DNA of 64,000 nt, from the NCBI GenBank assembly GCA_963573385.1, contig CAUYLG010062084.1, forward strand, positions 124,001 to 188,000, written 5' to 3'. The stretch comes from Cacajao melanocephalus (taxonomy: Eukaryota; Chordata; Mammalia; Primates; Pitheciidae). This document shows positions 12,476 through 27,144 of the stretch, piece after piece. The notes under the pieces were generated by a model, which saw nothing but the letters and a program-made list of their open reading frames with translations, did not search any database and was not told the origin of the DNA. The stretch's first letter is position 1, and every line of letters starts with the position of its first letter. A program made the translations under genes and the position numbers.

Positions 12476-12774
12476 TTATTCTTGAGGAAAAAACAAATTT
12501 CTCTTTCTCCTTAATGACTGATGAGAGCAGTCTCTTCTTACTCAAAGGCAGGACAGTCCTCCAAGGAGGTGAGAATACTCATCAGGCTATGTGACTTTCA
12601 TATGGCATGTGAATCTTGCCACATGAGTGTCAGCTACCCAACCATAAGCATGTCCTTTAGTCAACAACAGAGAGTCCACAGGTCTTAGGTTCACATCGGG
12701 GAATTTAACTAAAAAGTGTTGTTGTCGAATGCTTGACAAACGCCCATCCAAGAGAGGTGAAATCTGATTAAGGT
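12476..12774. other. No gene or repeat recognised
   Basis: Sequence between an L1M 3' end and an LTR. It could be more of the LTR but is too diverged to say. Confidence 0.35.
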
Positions 12775-13112
12775 GTTCACAGGGCCATGCTCCCTGCCAC
12801 AACAGGGGAGAATCCTTCCTTGCATCTTTTAACTTCTGGTGTTTGTTGGCAGTCCTTGGCATTCCTTGGCTGGTGGATACAGCATTTCGGTCTCTGCCTT
12901 CATCACCACATGCCTATCTTTTCCTCATGTGTTTCTCTGCTTTTCTTGTAAGGACACCAGCTGTACTGGATTAAGGGCCCATCCGACTCCAGCATGACCT
13001 CTTCTCAACTAATTAGAACTATGACCCTATTCCAAGTAAGGTCACATTCTGATAGGCTAGGGATTAAGATTTCCATATATCTTTTAGTGGGACACAATTC
13101 AACCCATAACAT
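12775..13112 (-). mobile_element. MLT1D-like MaLR LTR (antisense, partial)
   Basis: Antisense landmarks in order: 'cattccttggctggtgg', 'cttgtaaggacaccagctg', 'aagggcccatccgactccag', 'caagtaaggtcacattctga', 'gggacacaattcaacccata'. This is the 5' part of an MLT1-type LTR read on the minus strand. Confidence 0.75.
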
Positions 13113-13213
13113 TTTCCTACAGAGCTAACTTTTTTAAACCAACTGTCCGGTCTTGTGTAAATGATATTTGTATCTTGAAATAAAATTCCAATGACTACAT
13201 CATACATGGATTA

Positions 13214-14008
<795 letters not shown>

Positions 14009-14320
14009 GGCTGGGCACAGTGGCTCATGCCTGTAATCCCAGCACTTTGGGAGGCTGAGGCAGGAGGACTGATCGAGCTTAGGAGTTCAAGACCAGCCTG
14101 GACGACATGGCAAAACCCTGTCTCTACCAAAAAATACAAAAATTAGCTGGGTATGATGGTGTGCACCTGTAGTTTCCTCTACTTGGGAGGCTGAGCGGGG
14201 AGGATCATCTTTCTGAGCCTGGGAGGTTGGGGCTGCAATGAGTCATGATCACACCACTGTACTCCAGGCTGGATGACAGAGTGAGACCCTGTCTCAAACG
14301 CTTAAAAAAAGAAAGAAAAT
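14009..14320 (+). mobile_element. Alu SINE, older AluJ-like
   Basis: 'ggctgggcacagtggctcat' at the start and 'ggctgcaatgagtcatgatc' in the right arm, a J-type trait. More diverged than neighbouring copies; tail AAAAAAAGAAAG. Confidence 0.93.
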
Positions 14321-14904
14321 GACGATTAATTCTGTTTAGTAGTGGATAAATTAATATATAAAGAGCAATGAGAGAGAAACAATGGGATGAGGTAACGAAA
14401 ACCAGGGAAAATTCAAGAAGAGATTACTGGTAAAGACACTTGGCGTCTCCAAACTGTTAATATTTAGAAATCAATGTTTAGTTTCTTCATATCTAATCTG
14501 GACAGGGATAGAGTAGAATAGAAAAAAAAATGGAGTGTGCTTCCAATCAAGCCATTAAAACAGACACCGAAGCCATGACTAGAACAGAGGGGAGGAATTC
14601 TGGGACTGCGGGCCTCAGAGTCCACGGTCTGTCTGTGCAGTGGCCCATTGGGCACATCCACCACCACAAACCTGCTCTTCCACTATTCTCCTTGACAGAA
14701 AATGGCACCGCCACCTACTAGGCTATTCAGACAAATCAGCCTTGACTCCTTCCAATCCATCTCTTCTATCAAATTAATCTCCAAGACTTGCCAGTTCTCT
14801 TCGTATCTCTTGAATTCATGGGCTATTAAAAATAAATTGTCATTTAGTACACAGTTAGCTCATCTCAGGCACAATTCAAGCGCTTGATTTGCATTAACTG
14901 TTTT
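14321..14904. other. No gene or repeat recognised
   Basis: Single-copy-looking with no supportable feature. Confidence 0.4.
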
Positions 14905-15078
14905 GAGTACAACTCTATGTAGAGGTACAATTACCATGTTGATTCTAAAGATGAGGACATGGAGGCACATAGAGTAACATTAAATAACATTCTCAAGGTC
15001 ATACAGTAAAAAAAAGACAGAGCCTGGATTCAGGTCACAGATGATGGCCTTCGGAACCCATGCCTCTTCTTAATGACA
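14905..15078 (-). mobile_element. MIR SINE (antisense)
   Basis: Reverse-complement MIR landmarks: 'aaagatgaggacatggaggc', 'ctcaaggtcatacagta', 'agagcctggattcaggtc', and 'cccatgcctcttctta'. Confidence 0.8.
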
Positions 15079-15261
15079 GTCATGTACAGCCTGGCAATCC
15101 TGTTACTCTTCCCTAAAAGTTGGTATTTCCTGTCAGAGTTGAGTGTTTTATTTCTCCCACCTCTTTACTGCTTTCCTCCCTCCCTCCCCTCAGCTGATAA
15201 CCTTGCCTTCCTAGAGAAACTAGAAGCCACCAGATCTATAAACTGGCATTCGCCAGTTCCC

Positions 15262-15396
15262 AGCTTTTCTTTTCTTTCCCTTCCGTCCTTTCTTTCCCTC
15301 CCTCCCTTCCTTCCTTCCTTCCTTCTTTCTTTCCCTCCCTCTCTCGCTCCCTCCCTCCCTGCTTCCTTCCTTTCTTCCTTCTTTTCTCTCGCTCTC
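15262..15396. repeat. Polypyrimidine (TTCC/TTTC/CCCT)n tract
   Basis: About 135 bases almost free of purines on the + strand, adjoining the T-rich end of the antisense Alu that follows. It is probably derived from that Alu's tail. Such tracts can form triplex DNA. Confidence 0.9.
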
Positions 15397-15702
15397 TTTT
15401 TATAGAGTTAGGGTCTGGCTCTGTTCCTCAGGCCAAAGTACAGGGGTACAAACTTGGCTCACTGTAGCTTCAAACTCCTGGGCTCAAGCAATCCTCCCAC
15501 CTCAGCCTCCCAAATATCTAGGATATAGGCATCTAGGATATGTGCCACCATGCCTGGCTAATTGTTTTGGGATTTTTGGGGGGTAGAGATGGGGGTCTCA
15601 CTACGTTGCACAGGCTGGCCTTGAACTTCTGGGTTCAAGCGATTCTCTCACCTCGGTCTCCTAAAGTGCTAGGAATACAGGCCTGAGCCACTGTGCCCAG
15701 CC
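15397..15702 (-). mobile_element. Alu SINE, AluJ-like (antisense)
   Basis: Antisense Alu ending 'ccactgtgcccagcc'. A small tandem duplication of 'atctaggatat' lies at about 15515-15541. Divergence suggests an old subfamily. Confidence 0.93.
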
Positions 15703-15916
15703 AGTTCCCATCTTTTCTGTCACCCCAGTTATAATGGAAGAAGTGTCTTTCCTTGCTCTTATAAAAGCCAGATTTTGATATATATATTTATTTATCTGTA
15801 ATGGGGTGTCGAACTGTCACACACAGCAGACTACATTTCTTTTTTCTTTTCTTTTCTTTATTCTTTTTAGGCAGGGTTCATCCTTTTATTGCTGGTATAA
15901 CATTGTTAATTAAAGT
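15703..15916. other. AT-rich sequence, no gene recognised
   Basis: Includes TA-rich and T-rich stretches (15781-15800, 15839-15870). Nothing else is supportable. Confidence 0.4.
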
Positions 15917-16035
15917 TTTTTTTTTTCTAATTTTACTTTAAGTTCTGGGATACATGTGCAGAACATGCAGGTTTGTTACATAGGTATACGTGTGCCGTGG
16001 TGGTTTGCTTTACCTATCAACTCATCATCTAAGTT
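15917..16035 (-). mobile_element. L1P LINE 3' end (antisense)
   Basis: T-run followed by 'ttactttaagttctgggat' and 'gcaggtttgttacataggta', the reverse complement of a primate L1 3' UTR end. Heavily 5'-truncated. It pairs with the + strand copy at 16578-16697. Confidence 0.9.
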
Positions 16036-16269
16036 TTAAGACCTGCTAATCTAACAAACCACAGTCATATCAGCAAGACTTTTACCTCTAAGCAATAGAA
16101 ATCACAGATGTTTTGATATTACTCTATAGTTTTATGGATATCTATAAATAGCATGTATATCATAATGCTTATCACAGTTTCAAAATTATGGTAGTTATTA
16201 GACCCATACATATTACTATATATAAAGTTGTCTTTTGGGGGGGGCTATTTTTACTATTAACCCCCCTTC

Positions 16270-16565
16270 CCCAATCTCTAGATTCATAAAGTCAGCTCTC
16301 TCCTATCATCTCTAGTTGACTGTCTAGTAAATATCTCAAAGTTAATCCACCTAAAACAGAGCTCTTGATTTTCCTCCCCAAATCTGTTGCCCATATCTCA
16401 GTATAGAGGCTCCATCATCCATTCAGTTGCTTACACCAAAACCTAGGAGTCGTTCTTCATTCCTTCCTTCCTTTCTCTCATCCCTCATTAGCAAGTTCTG
16501 TAAGTTACAGCTGCCAACTTCTTAGTCCACCCCCTTGGAGCCTCCTAAGACCCTGATCACTCCGC
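16270..16565 (+). mobile_element. L2 LINE fragment
   Basis: 'gactgtctagtaaatatctc', 'aaaacagagctcttgatttt', 'caccaaaacctaggagtcg' and 'cattagcaagttctgtaag' are in L2 ORF order. It lies in the loop between two inverted L1P ends. Confidence 0.65.
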
Positions 16566-16577
16566 TCAGCCTCGCCA

Positions 16578-16697
16578 AGGTAGATGACGGGGTGATGGGT
16601 GCAACAAACCACCATGGTGCGTGTATACCTATGAAACAAACCTGCACGTTTTGCATATGTATTTCAGAACTTAAAGTATAATCATAATATTAAATTA
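16578..16697 (+). mobile_element. L1P LINE 3' end
   Basis: 'gtgatgggtgcaacaaacca', 'atgaaacaaacctgcacgtt' and 'cagaacttaaagtataatca' are the terminal ~110 bases of a primate L1 3' UTR, inverted relative to 15917-16035. Confidence 0.9.
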
Positions 16698-18397
<1,700 letters not shown>

Positions 18398-18409
18398 ATT
18401 AGTAATTTT

Positions 18410-18898
18410 AATAAAAATTATTACAGCTTCAAATAAATACAGATAAGAAGTCAAGTTATATTCCAACCCCTAACTACAAAATGTGAATCACTAAGACATT
18501 CTATTCAGTGATAACCTAATAATTTGATGATGCTCAAAGATAAAAATTGTAAGTGCCACCACAGTTATTCCTACACAGTTTTGACCCATAGTTGCCTTTT
18601 TTCCTGGATAATAGGATTTTGTTAAAGAACCTCAAACAGCGCTGATGTTAGAAGAGAATCTCTTATTGATCAAAGCCCTTGAAACCAGTTTCTTAATTAA
18701 AGGGAAACCTTTTCCCCTAAGAACATATTACTTAGCAACCCTTCATAGTTTATGTGATTCTATCCTAAAGTCTCTCATTTTAATTAAAAACAAAAAATCA
18801 TTTGCCATTCTATTCCTCAATGTTTGGTTCTGTTGCAAATACTGTTCCACATTCCATATCCCTGCCATAAAGAATGAATATTTTTTCTGATTAGAAAC
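18410..18898. other. No gene or repeat recognised
   Basis: AT-rich spacer between Alus with inverse orientation. Confidence 0.4.
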
Positions 18899-18910
18899 AC
18901 CTTCACATGG

Positions 18911-19190
18911 GGCCAGGCATGGTGACTCACGCCTGTAATCCCAGCACTTTGGGAGGCAGAGGCAGATGGATCACCTGAGGCCAGGAGTTTGAGACCAGCC
19001 TGGCCAATGTGGCAAAAGCCTGTCTCTACTAAAAATATATTCTAATAAACTAGCAGAGTGTGGTAGTACATGCTTGTAATCCCAGCTACGTGGGAGCCCG
19101 AGGCACGAGAATTGAACCGGGGGGCAGAGGTTGCATTGAGCTGAGATTGTGACTGCACTCCAGCCTGAGCAACAGAGAGAGACTGTTGAA
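18911..19190 (+). mobile_element. Alu SINE with purine-expanded tail and TSD
   Basis: Starts 'ggccaggcatggtgactcac'. The TSD accttcacatgg is at 18899-18910 and 19285-19296, so the long GAAA/GGAA tract (19187-19284) is this Alu's expanded tail. Confidence 0.95.
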
Positions 19191-19284
19191 AGAAAGAAAG
19201 AGAGAAAGAGAGAAAGAGAAAGAAAGAGGAAAGAAGAAAGGAAGGAAGGAAGGAAGGAAGGAAGGAAGGAAGGAAGGAAGGAAG
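19187..19284. repeat. (GAAA)n(GGAA)n microsatellite
   Basis: GAAA/GAGA units grade into about 11-12 consecutive GGAA units (about 19239-19284). It is the diverged poly-A tail of the adjacent Alu, as shown by the TSD immediately after it. Confidence 0.93.
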
Positions 19285-19387
19285 ACCTTCACATGGACAA
19301 TAAACTGGGACTTTCATTCCAAGCAACCTGTTCCTGCAGCTGTTTAAATTTAAATCTTCATGCTCTAGTTTTGTTTGTCCATATTAG

Positions 19388-19697
<310 letters not shown>

Positions 19698-19991
19698 CAT
19701 CAGGCTCTTTTGGTTTGGTGGCTAGTTATGAAAGAGGTTAATTTGAGGGAAGACTATTGGGTATCCAATAAAACTGATATCCCTTTGGATGCTTTCAGGG
19801 TAATTAACACTCTAGTTATTTTCCCTTAAGTCAAGGCATTTATACAACTTCTCAAATGTTTGCACAACTTACTACTGCTATACAGATTGTAGAATTAAGT
19901 AATATAGAAAAAATAATAACAGCCATGTCAAAGCATAAAGCAATAATTTGCATTAAAGTTTGGATTTATTTTTTAAATATTAAAAGATGTT

Positions 19992-20289
19992 GGCCAGGTG
20001 AGGTGGCTCACACCTGCAATCCCAGCACCTTGGGAGGCTGAGGCAGGCACATTGCTTGAGCTCAGACCAGCCTGGGCAGCATGATGAAAGCCCTGTCTCT
20101 ACAAAAAATACAAAAATTAGCTGTGTGTGGTGGCATGTGCCTGTATTCCCAACTACTTGGAGGCTGAAGTAGGAGAATCGCTTGAGCCCAAGAGGTTGAG
20201 GCTGCAGTCAGCTGTGTTCACACCACTGTACTTTAGTCTGTGTGAGAGAGTGAGACCCTGCCTCAAAAAAAAAAAAGAAAAAGAAAAAA
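19992..20289 (+). mobile_element. Alu SINE, AluJ-like
   Basis: 'ggccaggtgaggtggctcac' at the start; right arm 'gaggttgaggctgcagtcag'; tail AAAAAAAAAAAAGAAAAAGAAAAAA. Diverged, with a short deletion in the left arm. Confidence 0.93.
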
Positions 20290-21034
20290 TATTATGTTAG
20301 TTTCATGTGAAAGATTATTATGTTAATTCTATCTCTATGTCTGTCACAGTTCTCCATAACAAAATATCCCAAAAGAATAACATCTATTGGTTTAATTTGA
20401 TTTTGACCATAAATGGCGCAAAGCACATTTGGTTCTATGAGATATAAAAAGATTGAACTTACATATAAGATACAAGTTCCAGAAAAGAAAGGTACAAAAT
20501 AATGAGAGGCTACCACAGCCACCCCTGGAACAATGGTGGGCACTCAGTTCTTGTCAGGAAATATTGGGAGAATTCAATGGAGGTATTTGCAAATGGGAGA
20601 GGTGAATTTAAATTCTGAATGTTTAGGACCATACCAGCTCGTCATAGGAGCTTGTAACAGGTGAATTTTTGAGGGTCCATATACCTCAGCCTTCCTCATC
20701 TATATATATGTATTCTTAAATATTGAGTTGTAATTTAAAAATTCAATCGATCATTATGATATCGTCCCTATTTGAGATTTAAAGAAAAAAACAGGTATCT
20801 GGAAACTTCATTTAATGCCACGAACAGATAAAGAAATTATACTCGCCTAAAGCACTATAAGCCTGCCACTTTATAGAGCACTCATATTCTCGATTACTGA
20901 AATAATTTAAAATAAAGTTGGTCATTTTCTTTCCTGTTTGACTAGTGTGTGTTATAGTCAAGAGATCTGCTCACAAGTTTTGCCATCCTTCTGAATTTTC
21001 ATGTCCTCATTATTTTTTTAAAAATGTCAATGGA
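20290..21034. other. No gene or repeat recognised
   Basis: AT-rich, with nothing supportable. Confidence 0.4.
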
Positions 21035-21210
21035 AGTGAACATAGATTGTGCACTCACTATGTCCCAGATATGACATGAAAACACCTCATGTACACTCTT
21101 TCCCCTGCCATAGTGTCCATTTGACAGATAAGAAGCCTGAGTCTTATAGAGAGTAAGTCCCTTCCCCAAGGTTTTTCAAGTATGGATCTGGGATTTGAGT
21201 CTCTGGTGAA
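21035..21210 (-). mobile_element. MIR SINE (antisense)
   Basis: 'gtgcactcactatgtcccag', 'catttgacagataagaagcc' and 'ccaaggtttttcaagtatgg' are antisense MIR landmarks in order. Confidence 0.78.
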
Positions 21211-21214
21211 GCAG

Positions 21215-21770
21215 TCAAGATTCTTAGCTGCAAAAATAGAAACTGACTAGCTGGTTTTAGCAAAAAGAAAAAAAATTATTTAAAAGATGTTATGGAATTT
21301 CCAGGAGAGTTACAAAAACAGCCATGAGAAAACGGACAGGAACAAAGGGAGGCTGTGCAGGAAGAAGAACAGGCCCAATCATGCCACTAAACCACCTGGC
21401 TGATTTCACTGTGCAGTCACATTAGGCATGAGTGGTGGCAACCTGCAGCCCCAAAATGCTAGCACTGGGCACTGGACATTGATGGCAGTACCACTGCTCT
21501 TGGATCCCCTGGAAATTGGGTTTTGCTGCTACCATTGCTACTACCAGAAAGAATCTTTCACTCTACCTGCATTTTTGTATCACCAGATCCAAATCCGAAA
21601 TCTGGAGCAAGTGAGTCTAATTGGCTGAGTCTAGGGCATGTGCCAGACGCCAGCTGCAAGGAAGCTGGAGAAATGAACAGTTTGACCCTTTTAGCTTCTC
21701 AGTAGTGAGGGTGGGATCTAACTTGCACCAAGATTCCCATGATGAGAAATCGCCTTCTAAGAAGAAAAAG
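21215..21770. repeat. Possible old interspersed repeat, unnamed
   Basis: 'gaaactgactagctggtttt' near the start and 'attggctgagtctagggcat' near the end resemble a diverged mammalian repeat I have seen but cannot name. A (TTG)7 run follows at 21779-21799. Confidence 0.3.
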
Positions 21771-22359
21771 GCCAGGTTTTGTTGTTGTTGTTGTTGTTGA
21801 TCACCATATCTTAACCCATTTATGCCTAGTGTTTCATTATTGGAACGCTAAACTTGTGGGAGTTATTTATATCCTACTGCTCAAGGTCATCACCACGGTC
21901 TGATTTTTCACACAAAAAAACATTTTGCAACCTCCAGCATAAATGGGTTTTAAGCATTTAACATAATACCTACCACTAAGTAGATGTTTAATTAATATAT
22001 GTGAAATGAACAAATCAATGTAGGATCCAGTTGTCTCTGGGAGGGACACAGGGAAAAGCAGGAAAACACTATCAATAGCTAATAACATGGTTGACTTGGG
22101 CAAACCAGAAACCACATGCAAGTTAAAGTTATGGGTAGTGGACGAGTTAACATGGAGCCTCTACTCCAGCACATGTGGAAACTGGCAAGGTTAGCACTTG
22201 TCTGCTTCCTTACATCCTGGGTATGTCATCTCTACTGGCGTTCCAGATCCCCACCTACAGCAAAAAGGCAAATCTGAAGAGCCCCAAACCCGTCAGTACC
22301 GGTGACTACAGCTGTTGCCAAGCAGATTAGAAGCAACTCATTTGAAAGCATGAAGTAAG

Positions 22360-22585
22360 CAGTGAGTGCCACCTAGGTACTAAAAGTTTTACAGGCATTA
22401 TCCTATATAATCAGAACCTCAACCCTGTGAAGTATCTATTCTTTGTAGCTCCATTTTACAGACTAGAAGAGCTAAGGCTCAGGGAGATCAGCTTGCCCAA
22501 CGTTATGTAACCAGGAATTGGCAGAATCTGGCTTTGAGTCATATCTCATTGGCTCCACATCCATCCTCTTAAGTGCTACACAACA
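22360..22585 (-). mobile_element. MIR SINE (antisense)
   Basis: 'tccattttacagactagaag', 'gctcagggagatcagcttgc' and 'ctggctttgagtcatatctc' match antisense MIR order, ending 'ccatcctcttaagtgctac'. Confidence 0.82.
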
Positions 22586-24160
22586 CTATACAACGGAAAC
22601 TTAAACTATAAAAATAGGTCACTGCGGAAGGCATTTCTGTTACAGAATTTACTAGCTTCACTGTCAACTTATCTCATTATTTCTTATTTCACATTTTTAC
22701 AGGAGACATCAGCCTACACTTGAGCTGGCTCCAGTGAGGGAAATGGAGGGCTGAGCTTGATGCTCTCCAAGGTTCTGAAAACCAATGTTTGAAATTTAAA
22801 ATTTAACTGCCAGAGTAAAGGTAGCATCATTTTATATTGGCTCTTCAATTTTTACACCCAGGGCAAAGCCATCTGTGAGCGGATGAAAATGAAATAATTA
22901 TGAAATTTAGGCAGTTCTTAAGAAACTAAGTTTTCAACACACCCACATCCATTCACTAAAATTAAGGGATATGAACTCTGAAAACAGACTTCCTTTATAC
23001 ATTTTTGGCTTTTCTCCACAGTTATGAAAGTCAATCCATGCCAGTAATGTCTAAAATCACGATGGGAATTTTTTGAGTGCCGCAGTAAATATATTCTCCT
23101 GGATATGCATCATCAGTCCTGGAATGTAGCTGAGGCCAGAGTAAGCATCTGGAACCAGGGTACCTGGTGGCATAGGCAAGAAACAGCCAGTGGGGTGAGG
23201 ATCAGAATCAGAATTGGCAGCGAGAGATCCTGGAATAAGAAAAGAAATCAAAAGGAAAGGAGGGGAGTAAAGATCTGAAATAAAGGGAAAAAAACCCTAA
23301 AAGCTTGAAAGGGGCCAGGCAGAAAGGAGACGAGGCTGTGGCCAGTGGCAAGTCATGGCTTTCAATTCATGGGGAGAAAGGTATCATCTGCTGTCTCTTT
23401 ACTCCTAATACCAACTGCAGCGATGCTGTTTCTTTCCAAGTCTTTCTACATAGCTCCACGGGGGTTGACATTGGGCTGGACTGACATCTGCTGCTACTTC
23501 TTGCTGCATTCTGTGCTATTTGGAGATATTCTATTGATATCATCCTTCTTTGACCTTGCTTCACTCTTCCCCCTCCCAACTCTCCTTCCGCTGTCCTATT
23601 TGTAGCAACCGCTTTAGTCCACTAACAAGGGCTCTTTTATCTATTGGTCCTGCTCTTGCTTTTGTTTCTCTTGTCTATTTGGAGTTAGCTTCTTGATAGA
23701 AAGCCAGCACGAATTCTCTCTTGTCCTTGAGAAACTGTTGAACATAGCTGACTTGCTATAACCAGCAGGTAAAAGGATAAGCTAATTCTATATTTCATAG
23801 TGGTCTGTTTAGCAGCCTTAAACTTTAGCTAAGCAAATAACCATTTTCCTTTGTAGAAATTGTCATCCTGCCCTTATAATAACAATCCCAAGCCACTGAG
23901 TTGCAGAGACCACATGTGTTTAGAATAAATAAATAAAAAGAACTGAGCTCCTGTCATATGGATTCTGGCTTAGGCTGTTTGGATCCTGCCACTGCAGCTG
24001 AAGATGGGTTGCTGCTTACAGAATACTAATTGCTATTACTATTCTGAACTGATCTCTCTTGTGAAAGAAAAAAATATGAGAGGAAGCTCATTCTGGGTTG
24101 GTCACTTAAAACCTAAGCTAAGTTGGGAGAAATTCTATGTGCCACCTGTATACATGTATT
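22586..24160. other. Repeat-free stretch, no gene recognised
   Basis: About 1.6 kb without any repeat I recognise. A hydrophobic 86-codon frame (23345-23605) overlaps a 70-codon frame on the other strand and shows no convincing start context or domain. Confidence 0.45.
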
Positions 24161-24218
24161 CAGATAGACAGATAGATAGATAGACAGATATTACACACAA
24201 ATGCAAATATAAATGTAT

Positions 24219-24262
<44 letters not shown>
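24161..24262. repeat. Compound GATA and (CA)n microsatellite
   Basis: Interrupted GATA/GACA units at 24161-24190, then a spacer, then an uninterrupted (AC)21 run at 24221-24262. The pure CA run is likely to be polymorphic. Confidence 0.95.
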
Positions 24263-24266
<4 letters not shown>

Positions 24267-24624
24267 GTATACCCAGAATTTTTACTGAGATTCTATTGCG
24301 GGTTTGTACCAAGTCAGAAGTATCATGTCTTTATAGTTATAAGTTTTGTGTGCTAACTTTGTCTCAGCAGTCTGTCAACAATATTTATTGCGGGCTCATG
24401 TGCACACAGAACAGTAGAAGGCTGATCTTATTGTTTGCTTGGCTCTGTTTAGATAGAATAAATTGACCTAAGAGTCTGTTTACCAGCGATTCATCATCGA
24501 TCATGTATTCTTTGATGTACCTTCTCTTTCGTGGATTTAACATCAGATGTTAGCAAACTTGAAGATAAGAGGAAAGGTATTCATCCTTGTACCTGGAGAG
24601 AGGTTCTTCTGATTTGCTGGGAAA

Positions 24625-24860
24625 GCTAGGAATTTGGAATCAGGGGACCTGGGATCGAACCCTGGCCCTGCTACGTTGCTGGAGCATAGGCAGGTGACTG
24701 TATTTGAGCTCCAGTTTACCATCTATAAAATAAAAGGAAAAACCCTGCCCTGACTATATCACAGGATTATCGTCAGGATTAAGTGAGGCCACAATGTGAA
24801 CCAGCTTTGTAAACTAAACTACTCTACAAAGCAAGGGATTAGTAACTATGATAATAATTT
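24625..24860 (+). mobile_element. MIR SINE
   Basis: 'aatttggaatcaggggacct', 'gggatcgaaccctggccctg', 'tttaccatctataaaat' and 'ggattatcgtcaggattaag' follow MIR order. The tRNA-like box B wording here belongs to the MIR head, not to a tRNA gene. Confidence 0.88.
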
Positions 24861-25619
24861 AACACAGTAGCTACGAAATGGTACAAGCTGTCAGGATTAG
24901 GGATCACAGTTCAGAGGATGGCCACTTTAAATTATTGTCAACCTATTTTCCCAAGCACCGGTTAATACTATTATAATAAATTCCAAATACACTTCCATTT
25001 TCTCCTGCTGGGATTTCATTCCATTGGATGGATTGTTCAAAACTGAAAAATCATTAGAAGGGGCAGGAAGTAATTTGATTCAACAATGATCTTTTCATTT
25101 TAACAATATTCTTTCTAATGCATATACAGTAAAGAGGATCATTAAAATAATCTAGAATATAGCTGAAAAAGCCTTACCAAAAAAATGAAACAGTTCTGCA
25201 TATTTTCTGGTCAATTACCTCCTCTCAGGAACCAAATTTATAATAGGACCATTAGGGAGATTTCTAGAGATATACATCCTCAGTGAAGAGTATTTGAGTA
25301 CCTGAATGTTCTAAGAAACATTAAAGAGCATTCTGAGAGCTTTCTCTTCAGAGGCATGCTCTTCAGGAGATGGCCCATTCCCTGTCTCTGGCAAAGACTG
25401 AATGAACTCACCACAGAAGAATGGAGGAGGGGGTTCAGATACTAGATCAAGGTTTGGGCTAGATCAGTAGTTACCATTTTTGGCTTGCCAACCTTTTCCC
25501 CCAAGTTGAAAAAAAAATCATCACCATAATTTTATTTTAAAAAATGCAGAGAGTATCTTAATGCTGAAAAAGTGGAATACGTACAATCACAGAATAAAGA
25601 ACAATCCTGCAAATATAGA
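24861..25619. other. No gene recognised
   Basis: AT-rich. The part around 25470-25610 could be a diverged DNA-transposon end but I cannot support a name. Confidence 0.35.
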
Positions 25620-25968
25620 CAGTCCCTGATTTAACAATGGTTCCACTTTACAACAGTGTGACAGTGATACGCCGTTTGGTAGAAACCACACTTCGAGTGC
25701 CCATACAATCATTCTTTTTTTTCATAGTGAGTATAGTATTCAGTATGTCGCATGAGTTACCCAACATTTCGTCATTTAGTAGGCTTTGTGTTAGATGATT
25801 TTGCCCAACTGTATGCTAATGTAAGTCTTCTGAGCACGTTTAAGGTAGGCTAAGCTAAGCTATGATCTTTGATAGGCTAGGTGTATTAAATGCATTTTCA
25901 ACTTACATTATTTTCAACTTATGATGGGTTTATCAAGGTGTGCCCCATCATACGTCAAGGAGCATCTG
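25620..25968 (+). mobile_element. MER44-type Tigger MITE
   Basis: Starts 'cagtccctgatttaacaatg' and ends 'tacgtcaaggagcatctg'. The interior includes 'tgattttgcccaactgta' and 'cgtttaaggtaggctaagc', typical of MER44. About 349 bp, near full length. TA follows the right end; the left TA is mutated. Confidence 0.88.
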
Positions 25969-27144
25969 TATAATCATTTAGCTTTTATTGAAGAACTGAC
26001 TACGTTGTCCTTAGAGTTCTTGTTTATTGTGAACCTGAAAAACTTCCTCTGAAGCCAGCACCTGTTGTTGAACTCATATTTGATAGTAGTCTGGAAGTCC
26101 TTTCAACCTGAAGATGCTATGATCACATAAACACCTTTAAACAAAATTATTTGCTATTCTTCTAGGACAAAATAACACTTTTCAGTTAGATATGTGAGCA
26201 GCTATTTGTAAAGCTATGGATGATTTCAAATTTTGAGAGTCTCCGCCATCAGTGAGAGTTTTGATGAAAAATGGTTTGATACTTTCATCATTTTCATCAC
26301 AATTCTGGTTACTCACCATCATACAATGAATTCACTTAAATAGCTAACAGAAAGCAAACTAGAAAAAAATCCATTTCAGATTTTTCTCTATTGATAAAAT
26401 TGCACAAGCTGTTCAGATATTGTAACAGAGGACATTTGACATTTTCCCCCAGGTGTAAGGAGGTGGCAGGTTCAATTTCTCAGGAGGTTGCGCTAGTGAT
26501 TTCAGTTGCTCTTTGCCAGGGGTGTGGAATTTGTCTGCTGTTTTCTATTTCCATTAGCTGTGAGTTTCTCTGCATTTCAACTTCCATCTGAGAACCTGAC
26601 TAAACTTAGCTCATTCTAGAGAGAACAGCTCCCAATGAGAAGGTGTCACTGGATAAAGTCTCATGACCTAGGTGTCTGAGAAATACAAGCTCTGCAGTTT
26701 TGTTTCTTATGAAAGAGAAAAAAATTTTGAAAATCTTATTTTTTCCTAGCCATCATCAGATATTTACTAGGCTGGGCCATTTTACACAGAAGCATAAGAA
26801 TCATGATAAATTGTTTCTCTACAGAACAAAGAATTTTTTAAAACAACTGATGTGTTTCCTATAAATGGAATGAACAAGATTGTGGCTATGTAATAATATT
26901 CAAAACTTTATAAATGTGCTATACATAGCATTTTCATTTAGTGTTTTAGGCATTCTCTGCCCAGTAGAGTGGCTGAAATGCATAATAATTGTTTCTGTCT
27001 AAATCAGGTTTCCTTTTTTAAAGCTCCTGGAGGGACTGAGTTGATTTCTTGTCCTTATTTTCTCCCTGTATTACAGCCTATCCTGAACATCAGCAAATGT
27101 AGGATAATGAGTTCAGGGAAAATTAACCCATACTACACTGAGGC
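25969..27144. other. No gene or repeat recognised
   Basis: About 1.2 kb of AT-rich sequence directly after the MER44 element. I see no supportable feature. Confidence 0.4.

Noticed and set aside
16237..16266. G8...C6 inverted run that could form a hairpin
   Set aside because: Only homopolymer pairing with an AT-rich loop and no extended stem. Likely chance.
23345..23605. Hydrophobic 86-codon frame resembling a membrane peptide
   Set aside because: Pyrimidine-rich DNA gives Leu/Ser/Phe-rich translations by composition. No signal-peptide logic, promoter or splice context.
24640..24665. tRNA-like box B wording (gatcgaaccc)
   Set aside because: It is the tRNA-derived head of a MIR SINE. No cloverleaf or box A at tRNA spacing.
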